Shown here in pieces: positions 54,358 to 62,884 of a stretch of DNA of 64,000 nt. Under the pieces are notes generated by a model that searched no databases, had not been told where the DNA came from, and was given only the letters and a program-made list of their open reading frames with translations. This stretch comes from Dysgonomonas sp. HGC4 (lineage in GTDB: Bacteria; Bacteroidota; Bacteroidia; Bacteroidales; Dysgonomonadaceae): positions 1-64,000 of the forward strand of contig NZ_CVRU01000119.1 of NCBI RefSeq assembly GCF_001261715.1, in the 5' to 3' direction. The position numbers and the translations under genes were made by a program. The number at the start of each line of letters is the position of its first letter. Positions within the stretch are counted from its first letter, which is position 1.

Positions 54358-54365
54358 CTGGTAAT

Positions 54366-54397
54366 AAGGTAGTTATAGAAATATAGCTACCTTTTTT
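54366..54397 (+). terminator. Terminator of tRNA-Phe
   Basis: A 12-bp stem, AAGGTAGTTATA with TATAGCTACCTT (one G-T pair), a GAAA tetraloop and seven T residues, 8 bp after the tRNA. Confidence 0.9.
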
Positions 54398-54427
54398 TAT
54401 TGGCTAAAATGGAGGTTTTAATGATGT

Positions 54428-54451
54428 GAGTTAAACCAAGAGTTAAACCAA
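54428..54451 (+). repeat. Tandem 12-bp repeat before the integrase gene
   Basis: Two perfect adjoining copies of GAGTTAAACCAA (54428-54439 and 54440-54451), ending 8 bp before the integrase start. Tandem short repeats at this place could be arm-type binding sites or an autoregulatory operator of the recombinase; this is inference. Confidence 0.6.
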
Positions 54452-54459
54452 AAAACATC

Positions 54460-55659
54460 ATGAATGCTACTGTTAATGCGGTTTTGTTCAGATCAAAGAC
54501 ACTTTCAAATGGCGAACATCCGTTAATGATACGGATATGCAAAGACAACAAGAAAAAATATAAAAGTTTAGGAATCTCAGTTCACCCTAATTATTGGGAT
54601 TTTGAGAAAAGTAAACCTAAACGGAATTGTCCCAGAAGGGAACAAATTTTAAATTTGATTAATGAAAAAACGAAAGAATATTCAGAGCAAATATTTGAAT
54701 TTAAAACTACAAGTAAAGAATTTACGGCTATTAGCTTAGTTGATAAAGTCAATTCTCCTCTCAATGCAAAGACTGTTAATGAGCTTTTCCTCGTTCAAAT
54801 AAGTAGATTGGAAAAAGAAAAAAGGAAGGGGTATGCATTGTCTAATATACAAGTGCTGAATTCCCTTTTGATCTTTAATGGACATCTTGATATTTACTTC
54901 TCAGATATTGATTTATCATGGTTAAAACGTTATGAAGCTCATCTAAGAGAGAAAGGTTTAGCCGAAAATACAATTGGTATTCGTTTTAGAACTTTAAGAG
55001 CAATTTATAATGTTGCTATTGAAGAAAAGATAGTCAAACCAGAGTATTATCCATTTAAAACTTATAAAGTCTCTAAACTGCATCAAGAAACAGTAAAGAG
55101 ATCAATCACAAAACTAGATGTAGAGAGAATAATCAGCTATAAGACTGATAGAGCATATACCCAACTAGCAATTGACCTATTTTACTTCTCTTACCTCTCA
55201 GGAGGGATTAACTTTGTGGATATATCCTATCTAACCGAAAGTAATATTATAGATCAACGGTTGGTTTATACTCGTAGAAAGACTAAGAAATTAATTAAAA
55301 TACCTATACAGGATAAAGCTTCTGAAATCGTTCTGAAATACAAGAAACAAAATAGTCCTTACTTATTCCCTATACTATCAACATTTCATAAGACGGATGT
55401 ACAGAAAGCGAATAGAGTTCATAAAGTCTTAGCTATAATCAATAAAGGATTAAAGAGTATTGGTAAAGAGCTTAATCTCTCTGTTGATTTAACTACATAC
55501 GTAGCACGCCATACTTATGCAACTGTATTAAAACGCTCTGGTGTTAATACTTCTATCATTAGTGAATCATTAGGTCATAGTTCTGAAAAAGTTACTCAAA
55601 TCTACTTAGATAGCTTTGAGAATAGTCAGATTGATGAAGCAATGAAGAATTTGTTGTAG
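54460..55659 (+). CDS. Tyrosine recombinase/integrase of the mobile element
   Basis: 399 residues: an arm-type DNA-binding N-terminal domain (ICKDNKKKYKSLGISVHPNYW), a SAM-like core-binding domain (about 100-200) and a catalytic domain (about 205-395). Catalytic residues include Arg350 in TTYVARHTYATV, His373 in LGHSS and the nucleophile Tyr382 in VTQIYLDSF. The first catalytic Arg, usual in the FYLRG-like motif, is not evident here (SYLSGGINFVD). It belongs to the family used by Bacteroidota integrative elements and probably integrates the element at the tRNA-Phe 3' end. Confidence 0.93.
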   Translation: MNATVNAVLFRSKTLSNGEHPLMIRICKDNKKKYKSLGISVHPNYWDFEKSKPKRNCPRREQILNLINEKTKEYSEQIFEFKTTSKEFTAISLVDKVNSPLNAKTVNELFLVQISRLEKEKRKGYALSNIQVLNSLLIFNGHLDIYFSDIDLSWLKRYEAHLREKGLAENTIGIRFRTLRAIYNVAIEEKIVKPEYYPFKTYKVSKLHQETVKRSITKLDVERIISYKTDRAYTQLAIDLFYFSYLSGGINFVDISYLTESNIIDQRLVYTRRKTKKLIKIPIQDKASEIVLKYKKQNSPYLFPILSTFHKTDVQKANRVHKVLAIINKGLKSIGKELNLSVDLTTYVARHTYATVLKRSGVNTSIISESLGHSSEKVTQIYLDSFENSQIDEAMKNLL

Positions 55660-55765
55660 TTATCAATTTCAATCATAAGGAGGATATTTTTTGAGAAAAG
55701 TATGTTTTATATACCATCTTCAAATTTTATCCTCTTTGCATTAATAACTTAGCAGAATTAACAGC

Positions 55766-55773
55766 TATTTTTG
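55766..55773 (+). promoter_or_regulatory. Candidate -7 box of the Mrr-STAND gene
   Basis: TATTTTTG fits TAnnTTTG and ends 16 bp before the start codon, so the leader would be very short. The nearest upstream TTTG is 27 bp away, longer than normal. Confidence 0.45.
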
Positions 55774-55789
55774 TGAAAACGAAATACTA

Positions 55790-58075
55790 ATGACCAACTA
55801 TAATTTTCTAACATTATCTCCTTACGAATTTGAGAACCTCACAAGAGATATACTACAGAAGCATTTAGTAGTTTATATTGAAAGTTTTAAATCAGGCAAA
55901 GATAATGGCATTGATTTAAGATATACAGAATCAAGGGACAAAAAAGTCATTATACAAGCAAAGAGATATGATAGTTACTCATCACTACTAAGTACTTTGA
56001 GGAAAGAAATATTAAAGGTACATAAACTATCTCCCCAAAGATATATTCTAACTACAAGTGTAGGTCTAAGTCCTTCAAATAAAGAGGAAATAAAAAAAAT
56101 ATTCGATCCATACATTAAAAACACAGAAGATATTCTAGGGAAAGATGACCTGAATAATTTACTAGGGCAATACAAAAATATAGAACAACAATATTACAAG
56201 CTTTGGCTATCAAGCATCAATATCTTAACCACAATCCTACATAATAATATACACCAACAGTCTGTCTTTGAATTTGAGAAAATTCAAGAACAAGCAAAAT
56301 TATATGTTCAAAACGATAGCTTTAATGATGCTATGAACATATTGAATGATTACAGATATGTTATTATTTCTGGCATACCTGGTATTGGGAAAACTACTTT
56401 AGCTAGAAATCTAGTCTTGTATTATATATTAAAAGAAGATTATGAATTTGTTTATCTATCTCAAATTGAAGATGCTTATAAGCTTTTTTCAACAGATGGG
56501 AAACAAGTTTTTTTATTTGATGATTTTTTAGGACGTAACTTTTTTAATGAAAGAGGTAATTTTAAAGATGATGCACAAATAATTAATTTTATAGAGAAGA
56601 TAGAGCGCACACCCAATAAAAGATTTATAATCACAACAAGAGAATATATTTTAAAACAAGCTAAAAAAACATATGAGTCTTTTCAAATAAAAAATATTGA
56701 AATAGCAAAATGTACACTGGATTTAGCTTCATACACAGCTTTAATAAAAGCTAAAATACTATATAATCATTTATTTTTTGCAGATGTTCCTGTTGAATAC
56801 TTGCAAAATCTGGTAGAAGACAAAAAGTATAATAAATTAATCCATCATATCAATTACAATCCAAGAATAATACAAACTGTTGTGGAGTATAAAGTTTGGA
56901 AAGACTGTACTCCAAATGAATTTTCCTCTTTATTAATTTCTTATTTTGATAATCCGACAAGTGTATGGGAACATATATTTGAAAACTCTTTAGATACTTT
57001 TGCTCAATATTCTCTACTTGTTTTATTAAGTATAGGAACTCCTGTTTTAATTGATGACTGGAGGTCTGCTATAGCAGAATTCTCAAAAAACAACCCATCA
57101 TTAAATATATCCATTGATTCACTTAGATTTGAAAGAATTATAAAAGAACTGGAAAATACTTTTATAAAATTGCAAAAGGATTCGTATAATGATTTTGTTG
57201 TTGAATATCAAAATCCGTCCATTCAAGATTTTTTGATATTTTACATTGAAAAACGAGATACATTGATCGAAAAAATTCTGAATTCCGCAATATACACGAA
57301 TCAATTCTTTACAATATTTTCTATGTCCAAGAAACAAGATAAAGCAGTAAGGAAAATAGTATTAAATGATATATTGAAAAACATAGCTTTAGAGAGAATA
57401 ATAAATATTTTTGATAATCTAAGAAGTGGAAAAGCAGTAAGATATATGTCTTCTGATGGTAGGTCTTTTTCTTGGGGAAGAGAAAGGGAACACGTATATT
57501 CTTTTCTCTATAAAATATTTAAATTGTATGGTAGTCGCAGTTCAAAAGCATCAGAATTCATATACACAAAATTTCAAGAATTAGTATATCTTGAAGAATC
57601 TAACTATTATTCTGAGCATGAATACTATATTAAGCTATTAACGGAGCTAGATTTATCTAAAATCAAATTTGAAATATCTAAAATATTTGAATGTTTTTTG
57701 AGAAATATCTATTGGGTGGATAATTTTGAATTGATAGATAAACTAAAAAGAAGATTCCCATCATTCTATACTCCCAGCTATGAAGAATCGGTAATTCATC
57801 CTTTAATAAAGGATATAGTTCAAAGAGAAATTAGTTCTACAGATGATTCTGATATTCTTGACTTGAAATATAAAGTCGAAATAGCACAAGATGTCTTTAA
57901 CATTTCTTTATCTGATGAAATAGATGAAATCACAGAAAAAAGTGATAGTTACGATGAATATATTGATTCAATTCCTGATAATATTCACTCAAGTCATTCA
58001 TCCTATCTTGAAAAATATGAAAATGAGAAAGTTGAAATAGAGAATCTATTTGATACATTTAATTCATTATCCTAA
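55790..58075 (+). CDS. Mrr-type restriction endonuclease domain fused to STAND NTPase; probable anti-phage effector
   Basis: 761 residues. Residues about 1-110 form an Mrr-like nuclease with the PD-(D/E)xK set Asp42 (GIDLRY) and Gln56-Ala-Lys58 (IIQAKRY). A STAND-type P-loop NTPase follows (about 170-400) with Walker A GIPGIGKTT (Lys201) and Walker B VFLFDDFLG, then a winged-helix region and a long helical C-terminal sensor-like half (about 450-761) without recognisable repeats. It fits the nSTAND3 group known to carry Mrr nucleases and resembles Avs-type defence ATPases that cut DNA on sensing a phage protein. It has no partner gene. Location in a mobile element supports a defence role. Confidence 0.8.
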   Translation: MTNYNFLTLSPYEFENLTRDILQKHLVVYIESFKSGKDNGIDLRYTESRDKKVIIQAKRYDSYSSLLSTLRKEILKVHKLSPQRYILTTSVGLSPSNKEEIKKIFDPYIKNTEDILGKDDLNNLLGQYKNIEQQYYKLWLSSINILTTILHNNIHQQSVFEFEKIQEQAKLYVQNDSFNDAMNILNDYRYVIISGIPGIGKTTLARNLVLYYILKEDYEFVYLSQIEDAYKLFSTDGKQVFLFDDFLGRNFFNERGNFKDDAQIINFIEKIERTPNKRFIITTREYILKQAKKTYESFQIKNIEIAKCTLDLASYTALIKAKILYNHLFFADVPVEYLQNLVEDKKYNKLIHHINYNPRIIQTVVEYKVWKDCTPNEFSSLLISYFDNPTSVWEHIFENSLDTFAQYSLLVLLSIGTPVLIDDWRSAIAEFSKNNPSLNISIDSLRFERIIKELENTFIKLQKDSYNDFVVEYQNPSIQDFLIFYIEKRDTLIEKILNSAIYTNQFFTIFSMSKKQDKAVRKIVLNDILKNIALERIINIFDNLRSGKAVRYMSSDGRSFSWGREREHVYSFLYKIFKLYGSRSSKASEFIYTKFQELVYLEESNYYSEHEYYIKLLTELDLSKIKFEISKIFECFLRNIYWVDNFELIDKLKRRFPSFYTPSYEESVIHPLIKDIVQREISSTDDSDILDLKYKVEIAQDVFNISLSDEIDEITEKSDSYDEYIDSIPDNIHSSHSSYLEKYENEKVEIENLFDTFNSLS

Positions 58076-58128
58076 TTATTTCAAATCCCACCGAAATAAG
58101 TCATTTTATACAACAAACACCACACTTC

Positions 58129-58183
58129 ATACAAAGCAATAAATAATCTTTTGTTGTTTACTATAAAAACTATTGCTTTGTAT
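58129..58183 (+). promoter_or_regulatory. Inverted-repeat operator and promoter of the LytTR gene
   Basis: A perfect 13-bp inverted repeat, ATACAAAGCAATA (58129-58141) and TATTGCTTTGTAT (58171-58183), separated by 29 bp. Between and within the arms lie TTTG (58150-58153) and, after 19 bp, TTGCTTTG (58173-58180), a -33/-7 pair with one mismatch. The -7 box is inside the right arm, so a protein bound to the arms would block or shape transcription of the LytTR gene that starts at 58201. Confidence 0.65.
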
Positions 58184-58200
58184 AATAATAAAACGAAAAG

Positions 58201-58566
58201 ATGTCAAAACACTTAGTAATAGTTAATAGTAATGAGCTTGTCCGCATCTCACCAGAAAAAATTGTATATATCAGTTCAGATGGAAACTACTCCACAATGG
58301 TATTGTCCAACAAACAAGAAAAATTATTCACCTTCAACTTAACCTCTTTTCAAAATATCATTGAGAAACAGTTGCAGACTAATGCAAATGATTTTATCCG
58401 TATTGGTAAAGGGTTGATAATTAATAGAAAATATATATACTATATTAATCCATCAAAACAACAATTGGTGCTATTTGGTGAAAATATCATTAATGCTTTT
58501 GATCTGTCAGCATCAAAAGAAGCTCTAAGACAACTAAAAGAAGTAATTGAAGAAAGCATTCAATAA
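58201..58566 (+). CDS. LytTR-type DNA-binding regulator
   Basis: 121 residues forming a bare LytTR domain (SNELVRISPEKIVYISSDGNYSTMVL, QLQTNANDFIRIGKGLIINRKYIYYINPSKQQLVLF), with no receiver domain or membrane segment. LytTR proteins bind DNA through beta-strands and often regulate cell-surface or competence functions. It is encoded 13 bp before a membrane-anchored protein with which it likely forms an operon. It may autoregulate via the inverted repeat in front of it. How it is activated without a kinase partner is not evident. Confidence 0.88.
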   Translation: MSKHLVIVNSNELVRISPEKIVYISSDGNYSTMVLSNKQEKLFTFNLTSFQNIIEKQLQTNANDFIRIGKGLIINRKYIYYINPSKQQLVLFGENIINAFDLSASKEALRQLKEVIEESIQ

Positions 58567-58579
58567 TAAATTTAATAAA

Positions 58580-59437
58580 ATGAAAAATAATAATATCCAC
58601 GAAGACGAAATTCAAATATTAGGAGATTCTCCAAGCAACAAACAACCTAAAAAGTCTAAGAATAATTCTAAAATAATTATTGCCTGTATTATAGCAGCAA
58701 TATTAGTAACAGTAATAACTGTTATAATCTATCTATCAAAAAATACAGAAGAGGGTACAGAGATGTCAACAAGCACAGTAACTGTATTACAAGAAAAGAA
58801 TACAAAAGCAACAAGCTATGTCGAAGTATTCGAAGAAACAGTCAATGATGTACCTTTGTATGTTTATCTGCCACACAATACAAAGATTGAACTTACAGCT
58901 TCACGCCCAGATGCTAATGACAAGAGTATCATTTTTACAACACAAGCAGCAGATATAGGAGCAGATGGCGAATCAATAGTAGGTGATTTTGTATTAGCAG
59001 GAAAGCAATTAGCAAAAGGAAAAAGTAAACAAGGTTTCTGTGCAATAATCGGCGATCAAATATCAATAGGAGTAGATACATCTACCCCACTATTAGATGA
59101 AACAATACAAAATAATGGGTTTTTCTTTCGTCAATATCCACTTGTGGCAAACGGAAAGATGATAGAAAACAAGCCTAAAGGAAAAACTATCCGCAGAGCA
59201 ATAGGCAAACGCAATAATACCATTATCATAGTTGAAAGCAGAAGTCGTGAATCCTTCTATGATTTTGCACAATCTTTGGTAGATATAGGTGTTACAGATG
59301 CGATATACCTTGTAGGTGGCAATGCCTATGGTTGGTATCAAGATATAGATGGAAAGCAAAATGTCTTTGGTTCAACAGATAGTGACATCATTAAGTCCCC
59401 TAACTATATAGTTTTCAAAAAGCAAAACACTCTCTAA
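58580..59437 (+). CDS. Membrane-anchored phosphodiester-glycosidase-like (NAGPA domain) protein
   Basis: About 285 residues from the ATG at 58580; the TTG at 58547 overlaps the LytTR gene. A short cytoplasmic tail rich in Lys/Asn, one membrane helix (about 32-54, IIIACIIAAILVTVITVIIYL), a linker, and an external domain (about 90-285) resembling NAGPA/phosphodiester glycosidase (DUF2233-like): TIRRAIGKRNNTIIIVESRSRESFYDFAQSLV and VTDAIYLVGGNAYGW. Family members cleave sugar-1-phosphodiesters or act in exopolysaccharide metabolism. The canonical LDGG ending is here LVGG. The role in a mobile element is unknown; surface modification or signalling is possible. Confidence 0.72.
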   Translation: MKNNNIHEDEIQILGDSPSNKQPKKSKNNSKIIIACIIAAILVTVITVIIYLSKNTEEGTEMSTSTVTVLQEKNTKATSYVEVFEETVNDVPLYVYLPHNTKIELTASRPDANDKSIIFTTQAADIGADGESIVGDFVLAGKQLAKGKSKQGFCAIIGDQISIGVDTSTPLLDETIQNNGFFFRQYPLVANGKMIENKPKGKTIRRAIGKRNNTIIIVESRSRESFYDFAQSLVDIGVTDAIYLVGGNAYGWYQDIDGKQNVFGSTDSDIIKSPNYIVFKKQNTL

Positions 59438-59477
59438 GAGAATCCTTTCTTAAGAAAATTCTAATATATAATTCATT

Positions 59478-59513
59478 GTGATTTAAGGCAAAAGCTAGCT
59501 TGCATAAAATCAC
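59478..59513 (+). other. Stem-loop before the DGQHR gene
   Basis: GTGATTT (59478-59484) pairs with AAATCAC (59507-59513) around an inner palindrome, AAGCTAGCTT. A second small hairpin, CCAGA/TCTGG, follows (59515-59536). It may be a structured leader or a protein-binding site. Confidence 0.45.
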
Positions 59514-59568
59514 CCAGACAAACTATGCCCTCTGGTATTAAGTGGTAGAAAAGTAATAGCTACTAATC

Positions 59569-60552
59569 ATGAGCAATTTAACTGAAACAGACGAAGTAAT
59601 TAACAACTCAAACGAAGAAAATATGGGAACATCAGTAGAAAACAAGAAAACAAGAAGTGTTATTGTAGAAGCAAAAAAGCTAACACCAAAATCTGAAAAA
59701 CTGAAAATTAAGATTGTTGACAAAGATGGTTCAAGGGAAGAATCCAGATGTTTTGGATTTCTAAAACAAAATCGCCCTATTGCAAATTCAAATGTTGTGA
59801 ATTTCCTTCAAATTATCAACAATGGGGAATATGATGATGTTTATCCTATTGTTACAGCGGAAGCCACTGCACTATTGGAAGATGGATATGAGATTGTCGA
59901 TTTGGAAGGCAATCCTATTAATGAGCTAGTTGCAAGTGAATACTTAATTGTTTTGGATGGACAGCACAGAATAATAGCCTTTTCGAAGCTAAATGCTGTT
60001 AAACCAGCAGCAGATAAGATTACTATTCCAAATGTTAGAATTAAAGCGGTTAATGAAAATGTTGGGAAATATTTGGCAAGCATTAATTTGGCAGGGCATA
60101 GTTGGACAACTGCAGATAAAATATGCGTGTCTTCAATTATTACGGATAATAAATTATTGATAAAAGCCAATGAATTGATAAAAGAAGGATTTAATGCGAG
60201 TACCGCTATTCTTATTTGTACAGGAAAGAGGCTAACTGCTTCTCAAATTAAAAAAATGCTTAGCAAAAACGATACAAGCACTCTTCCAAAAGGTAATGAC
60301 TTGGATGAAGCATTGAATAGAGCCGAAAAATTCTACACCATTTGTATGTCTAAAACAGGTATAACAACGAAAATTCTGACTAAGCGATTCTTTATCAACG
60401 GTTTTAATTCTTATGCAGCCTCAACATCTGATGATACTGCATTCGAAGGATTGAATCGTCTTTATTTATCTGACTTCGAATGTGTTAGAGAAGATGTTCA
60501 CTTTATATCCGCTTTGAGAAAAGCAAGTGAAGCTTTAGCTCCTGCTGCCTAA
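59569..60552 (+). CDS. DGQHR/ParB-like domain protein
   Basis: 327 residues. After a polar N-terminus, a ParB-like nuclease-fold domain carries DGQHR (residues 130-134) in the strand YLIVLDGQHRIIAF. A helical region follows with a helix-turn-helix-like stretch (INLAGHSWTTADKICVSSI, GFNASTAILICTGKRLTASQIKKML). DGQHR proteins include DndB, and ParB-fold proteins bind DNA or CTP; neither role is proven here. It is preceded by a structured leader and followed by a large hairpin. It may serve element partition, replication or gene control. Exact family not recognised. Confidence 0.7.
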   Translation: MSNLTETDEVINNSNEENMGTSVENKKTRSVIVEAKKLTPKSEKLKIKIVDKDGSREESRCFGFLKQNRPIANSNVVNFLQIINNGEYDDVYPIVTAEATALLEDGYEIVDLEGNPINELVASEYLIVLDGQHRIIAFSKLNAVKPAADKITIPNVRIKAVNENVGKYLASINLAGHSWTTADKICVSSIITDNKLLIKANELIKEGFNASTAILICTGKRLTASQIKKMLSKNDTSTLPKGNDLDEALNRAEKFYTICMSKTGITTKILTKRFFINGFNSYAASTSDDTAFEGLNRLYLSDFECVREDVHFISALRKASEALAPAA

Positions 60553-60899
60553 AGTGAATACAGAATGGGCTATCTGTAGTTAAGGCAGATAGCCAGACAT
60601 TCTAAAATTAATAACAGATGCTTTCTTCAATATTTTATCGCTGATTTTAATTTTAGAAACACCTCCAATCTCCTATAACATTAATTAAAACAACTAAATC
60701 CAGTTTTTACTAAATAGGATAAAGGGAATGTATTGTCTAATTGAAAGTGTTGTATTCTAATATCTACTGTAACATTTTTAGTCAGATTGATACCTTATAT
60801 ATAATACATTATTAGATAATTATAAATAAAAGAAGAGTCGGTATTCTCCATATTTCAATAGTCGAGATAGCCGTAACAAAAATTAAATTGAGAAAATAA
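60553..60899. other. Non-coding region with strong stem-loops
   Basis: 347 bp. It opens with a 15-bp stem (60562-60576 with 60586-60594 and 60598-60603, core GGCTATCTG/CAGATAGCC, one 3-nt bulge) and a second hairpin with arms AAAATTAA (60604-60611) and TTAATTTT (about 60648-60655). The first probably terminates the upstream gene, although no T-run follows. From 60660 to 60899 the sequence is very AT-rich, and I see no gene or clear promoter. Confidence 0.6.
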
Positions 60900-62780
60900 A
60901 TGATACCGTACGAAATAGAAACAAAGGATGGATACTTAATCATGGATGATCTCCCTCACAACTGTATCTTCAATAAGGTTGTTACGGGATGTGGTGGAAG
61001 TACAATCGCTTTAAGAAATAATGAAAATTATGTCATAGCAGTACCTACAACTGAATTGATAATTAACAAGCTATATCCAAGTATCGATTTTAATGGCAAC
61101 TCAATTGATGTGGATAATATAGATAAGAAAGCAGGTTTAAATCCATCTGTTAATTTATTTGGACTTTTCGGTCAAAAAAGTTTGTCTTTAAATACAGAAC
61201 TGATAAGTTATTTAAAACAGGATGGAGTGAAAAAGATTATGTGTACATATGACAAGCTACCCTCATTAAACGGAATTATAAATCCGAAGGACTATAGGTT
61301 GCTTATAGATGAATATCATTGTCTTTTAAAATCTTACGCTTACAGAAGCATAGCCATTAATGGTATATTTGATGTCTTTAGAGGATACAAGTCGTTCTGT
61401 TTTATGTCCGCAACAGCAATTTTTCCTAATTTTAAGCCTATGGCTTTAGAGGGCATTACTGAATATATTGCTGATTGGAAAGATATTGAAGGATTGAAGA
61501 TCGTTCCCTATCAAACGAATAAACCTTACAATCTCATAGCTAAAATTATTCATCAATATAAAAAACATGGAGCAATTAAAATGACTGGGAACAAGTCAAC
61601 AGAAGCTTATATTTTTATCAATTCTGTTGCTGATATTGTTTCTATCCTCAAATATTTAGAGTTAAGTCCAGATGAGTGTCGCATTATATGTGCAGATAAT
61701 GATAAAAACAAAAAGAAATTAGGTATTTATAAAATTTCGTCTTCTATTGATACCCCTAAGATGTTTAATTTTATCACAAGCAAATCTTTCGAAGGGGTTG
61801 ATTTCTATTCAGAATCAGGAATCTGTTTTGTTGTTAGCAATGTACATAGTGCAAATACATTGTTAGATATTGCAACAGATGTTCCCCAAATAGCAGGCAG
61901 AATAAGAACAAAGACTAACCCATTCAGAAAAACAGTTGTACATATTTTCAACACAAAAAGGTTTGATGCTGATATTTGTTTCGAAGAATTAGTAAAGAGT
62001 CAGAATGAACAATTAGAATATGCAAAAGAACGAATTGATGGATATAATAGTCTTTCATATGGAGCTAAGCAGCAGCGTTTAAAAGAAATGAAAAAGTCTA
62101 CAAACCAAAGCTATATTCATTTTGATAAGTCAACAGCTAAGTTTATTCTAAATGACATACTCTCTAAATATGAATTATATATCTACTGCATAAATAATTT
62201 AATTTATGCCAATAAGAATTCTCTTCAGAAATATTATAGAGATCAAGGAGCTAAAGTCACAAAGGTTAAATGGGAAAAGATTGATGAAAGTGCTATAAAG
62301 AGAATTATTACAAAGAAACTATTTAAGGATGTTTTTAATGAATATGCAGAGCTTCGTCAATTAATGTTTTCCTTCGATGATAGCCAACAGAAAGAAATTG
62401 AGGAAGATTACCCATTCATAAAAAATGCTTTTAATAAACTTGGTATTGAGGAAGTGAAAAAATTGAAATATAATCAAAAAGCAATAAAAAATAAGTTGGT
62501 TACAATTGATCAAGATAAAAAGGCAGATGATAAGGTATTCTCTTTACTTAAGCTAAATCTTACAATGGGTACTTTTTATTCAAATAATGATCTTGTTACA
62601 ATGATTGAAAAAGCCATTGAAAATTTAAACATAAAGACTATTACAATTATTAAAGCTGCACATATCAAGAAATGGTTTGATGCTGAGAGTTCGGCAAAAA
62701 GAATTAATGGACAGGTTACCAGAGGCTATACCATTAATAATCCTCTAATTATTTACACACATAAAAAACAAAAAGTATGA
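60900..62780 (+). CDS. SF2 helicase-like protein with altered Walker A
   Basis: 626 residues. Helicase-like motifs in order: a Walker A position reading TGCGGST (residues 29-35) with no lysine; a DEYH box (Asp137-His140); motif III SAT (FCFMSATA); a middle with TSKSFEGVDFY; and a motif VI-like PQIAGRIRTK. The C-terminal third is helical and Lys-rich, without recognised domains. It is probably a nucleic-acid-remodelling protein for replication or mobility of the element. Loss of the canonical Walker A lysine would normally weaken ATP binding, so either a variant chemistry or a non-catalytic role must be considered. Confidence 0.7.
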   Translation: MIPYEIETKDGYLIMDDLPHNCIFNKVVTGCGGSTIALRNNENYVIAVPTTELIINKLYPSIDFNGNSIDVDNIDKKAGLNPSVNLFGLFGQKSLSLNTELISYLKQDGVKKIMCTYDKLPSLNGIINPKDYRLLIDEYHCLLKSYAYRSIAINGIFDVFRGYKSFCFMSATAIFPNFKPMALEGITEYIADWKDIEGLKIVPYQTNKPYNLIAKIIHQYKKHGAIKMTGNKSTEAYIFINSVADIVSILKYLELSPDECRIICADNDKNKKKLGIYKISSSIDTPKMFNFITSKSFEGVDFYSESGICFVVSNVHSANTLLDIATDVPQIAGRIRTKTNPFRKTVVHIFNTKRFDADICFEELVKSQNEQLEYAKERIDGYNSLSYGAKQQRLKEMKKSTNQSYIHFDKSTAKFILNDILSKYELYIYCINNLIYANKNSLQKYYRDQGAKVTKVKWEKIDESAIKRIITKKLFKDVFNEYAELRQLMFSFDDSQQKEIEEDYPFIKNAFNKLGIEEVKKLKYNQKAIKNKLVTIDQDKKADDKVFSLLKLNLTMGTFYSNNDLVTMIEKAIENLNIKTITIIKAAHIKKWFDAESSAKRINGQVTRGYTINNPLIIYTHKKQKV

Positions 62781-62884
62781 TAATTATGCAAGTATATCAA
62801 CAGGATAGCATCTTAAATTTTGAAAATTATAAGAATAAGACATTATTGAAAGCTTCGATCTTAAGCAACACATATATTGATTAG
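62777..62884 (+). CDS. Possible 35-residue peptide coupled to the helicase gene
   Basis: A small frame starting on ATGA at the helicase stop codon and running 35 codons (MIIMQVYQQDSILNFENY at the start). The four-base start/stop overlap is typical of translational coupling, but no homology or codon evidence can be given, so it may be chance. Confidence 0.3.
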   Translation: MIIMQVYQQDSILNFENYKNKTLLKASILSNTYID

